A DNA stretch of 8,002 nucleotides from DATLYF01 sp035575095 (lineage in GTDB: Bacteria; Pseudomonadota; Gammaproteobacteria; Competibacterales; Competibacteraceae), in the NCBI GenBank assembly GCA_035575095.1, contig DATLYF010000024.1:1-8002 (forward strand), written 5' to 3'. Both the position numbers and the translations under genes were made by a program. A model generated the notes under the pieces. It was not told the DNA's origin. It saw only the letters and a list, made by a program, of their open reading frames with translations, and did no database searches. Shown here in pieces: positions 6,719 through 8,002 of the stretch (position 1 is its first letter; each line of letters begins with the position of its first letter).

Positions 6719-6830
6719 CGGCGTCGGACTCGGAAACCTACATAAAAAAATAGACCGGCGCGGCGCTCGGCGGTGCCCCCGCCGACTGCTATGCTGAATT
6801 TTCTGCCCGCTACCGCACGCTTCCGAAACC
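6719..6830. promoter_or_regulatory. Divergent promoter region, nfeD and MFS transporter
   Basis: This 112-bp gap must carry the start signals for both genes. The plus strand has TGC-TATGCT (6787-6795), an extended -10-like element without a good -35, about 36 nt before the transporter ATG. A 7-A run (6744-6750) provides an AT-rich patch on the nfeD side, but no clean -35/-10 pair. A perfect 7-bp inverted repeat lies at 6767-6785. Promoter positions are uncertain. Confidence 0.4.
6767..6785. repeat. 7-bp perfect inverted repeat in divergent intergenic region
   Basis: TCGGCGG, 5-nt loop TGCCC, then CCGCCGA. It lies directly upstream of the extended -10-like element of the transporter gene, and in the nfeD direction is followed about 17 nt later by seven T residues. 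It could be an operator, a leader hairpin or a chance GC-rich palindrome. The gap to the T run is too long for a typical terminator. Confidence 0.45.
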
Positions 6831-8002
6831 ATGTACCGCAACGTCCTGCTGCTCGCCCTGTGCCAGGCCCTGCTCATGACCGGCACCTCGCTGCTCATCG
6901 CCAGCTCCGCTCTGGTGGGGCGCATGCTCACCCCGCTGCCGGCGCTCGCCACGCTGCCGCTGGCGCTGCAGTTCCTCACCACCATGCTCACTGCCTTTCC
7001 CGCCGCGCTGCTGATGAAGCGCGTTGGGCGCCGCGTTGGCTTCATGAGCGGAGCGGTGCTGGGCATCGCCGGGGCAGCCCTGTGCACCGCCGCCATCCTT
7101 GGCGGCAGCTTCGCCCTGTTCTGCCTCGGGGCGATGCTGATGGGGGCGTTCAGCGGCTTCGGCCAGTTCTATCGCTTCGCCGCCGTCGACGTGGTCGCCG
7201 CCGAATTCAGGAGCCGCGCCATCTCCTGGGTGCTGGCCGGCGGTGTGCTGGCGGCCTTCCTCGGTCCCAACCTGGCGGCCTGGGCGCGGCAATGGCTGGC
7301 GGTGCCCTTCGCCGGCAGCTACGCGGCGGTGACCGCCGTCACCGTGCTCTCCCTGCTCACTAGCGGCCGCCTGCGCATTCCCGCCCCGGGTGCCGAGGAA
7401 GCGGGCGGGGTGGCACGGCCGCTGGTGGCGATCGCGGCCCAGCCGACCTTCGCCGTGGCGCTGCTGGCGGGCATGGTGAGCTACGGGGCGATGAATCTGG
7501 TGATGACCGCCACGCCCTTGGCCATGGCCGATTGCGGGCTGCCCTTCGACGATACCGCCTTCGTCATTCAGTGGCACGTGGTGGCCATGTTCCTGCCCTC
7601 GTTCTTCACCGGCCATCTGATTCGCCGTTTCGGGGTGCTGACGGTGATGGCGGTGGGCGCCCTGCTGCTCGCCGCCTGCGTGGCGGTCAACTTCAGCGGC
7701 CTGACCCGGATGCACTTCAGCGTGGCCCTGATGCTGCTCGGCATGGGCTGGAACTTTCTCTACATCGGCGCCACCACCCTGCTCACCGAAACCTACGCCC
7801 CGGCGGAGAAGGCCAAGACCCAGGCGCTCAACGACTGTCTGGTATTCGGCAGCGTCACCCTCACCGCGCTCAGTGCCGGCGCTCTGCAGCAGCGCTTCGG
7901 CTGGCTCGCGGTGAACGCCGGGGTGCTGCCAGCCATCGCCCTGGTGCTAGCCGCGGTGCTGTGGCTGGGCTGGCGGCGCCGGCTCAGCCCGGCTGCGGCC
8001 TG
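6831..8002 (+). CDS. Major facilitator superfamily transporter (runs to window edge)
   Basis: Integral inner-membrane secondary transporter. The frame from ATG 6831 is open for 390 codons and ends on a partial codon TG at 8001-8002; if the next base is A, the protein is complete at 390 residues, which suits a 12-helix MFS protein. The translation is strongly hydrophobic, with the loop 2-3 basic MFS motif in LLMKRVGRRVGF (about 60-71), a repeat of that pattern in the second half (GHLIRRFGV, 261-269), a central hydrophilic loop near 178-196, and PSFFTGHLIRRFG preceded by a conserved-looking QWHVVAMF. The segment GMGWNFLYIGATTLLTETY (about 304-322) also recalls a widespread but functionally uncharacterised MFS subgroup. 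Substrate is not identifiable. A stop at 6795-6797 lies in frame upstream, so ATG 6831 is the first plausible start; its ribosome-binding site is poor. Confidence 0.9.
   Translation, partial: MYRNVLLLALCQALLMTGTSLLIASSALVGRMLTPLPALATLPLALQFLTTMLTAFPAALLMKRVGRRVGFMSGAVLGIAGAALCTAAILGGSFALFCLGAMLMGAFSGFGQFYRFAAVDVVAAEFRSRAISWVLAGGVLAAFLGPNLAAWARQWLAVPFAGSYAAVTAVTVLSLLTSGRLRIPAPGAEEAGGVARPLVAIAAQPTFAVALLAGMVSYGAMNLVMTATPLAMADCGLPFDDTAFVIQWHVVAMFLPSFFTGHLIRRFGVLTVMAVGALLLAACVAVNFSGLTRMHFSVALMLLGMGWNFLYIGATTLLTETYAPAEKAKTQALNDCLVFGSVTLTALSAGALQQRFGWLAVNAGVLPAIALVLAAVLWLGWRRRLSPAAA

Noticed and set aside
6744..6785. Hairpin plus T7 run as an intrinsic terminator on the minus strand
   Set aside because: About 16 bases separate the stem from the T run, and no minus-strand gene lies upstream to be terminated.
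6719..7096. N-terminal extension of NfeD overlapping the transporter gene
   Set aside because: It would precede the signal sequence with about 126 unrelated Ser/Arg-rich residues antisense to a clear MFS gene.
6810..7715. 301-codon minus-strand frame rich in Gln, Gly and His
   Set aside because: It is a shadow of the MFS coding frame, with composition typical of antisense reading of hydrophobic GC-rich codons.

Overview
The window is GC-rich, densely packed bacterial chromosome that looks like core or lightly accessory sequence from a proteobacterium, most likely a gammaproteobacterium. That placement is inferred from gene types and arrangement, not from a marker gene. A periplasmic sulfite dehydrogenase pair (sorA-sorB) suggests an organism able to oxidise reduced sulfur compounds or to detoxify sulfite. 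I see no rRNA, tRNA, CRISPR array, insertion sequence, integrase or phage gene, and nothing I can defend as an undescribed system. The most unusual item is a PHA-synthase-like protein with serine in place of the usual nucleophilic cysteine, translationally tied to an nfeD-slipin pair.

Layout. (1) 31-1656: an ornithine cyclodeaminase gene on the minus strand diverges from an Lrp/AsnC-type regulator on the plus strand. The gap between them holds a 15-bp imperfect palindrome resembling the Lrp consensus, so local regulation of the enzyme by this regulator is plausible. (2) 1673-1689: a strong hairpin between two converging genes, probably a bidirectional terminator. (3) 1694-3472, minus strand: sorA (molybdopterin sulfite dehydrogenase, Tat-exported), sorB (monohaem cytochrome c, Sec-exported) and a small zinc-ribbon protein, closely spaced or overlapping. 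(4) 3544-6718, minus strand: nfeD (membrane serine protease), a slipin/stomatin and a PhaC-like alpha/beta hydrolase, each junction a 4-nt stop/start overlap. (5) 6831-8002, plus strand: a 12-helix-type MFS transporter that reaches the right edge one base short of a possible TGA stop.

How the genes work together. SorA oxidises periplasmic sulfite to sulfate and passes electrons to SorB, which would hand them to the respiratory chain. NfeD and slipin form the well-known membrane protease/scaffold pair; the hydrolase translated with them may act on a membrane-associated or acyl substrate, but that is a guess. The cyclodeaminase converts ornithine to proline and ammonia in the cytosol. The MFS transporter shares a 112-bp divergent promoter region with nfeD but has no obvious functional link to it.
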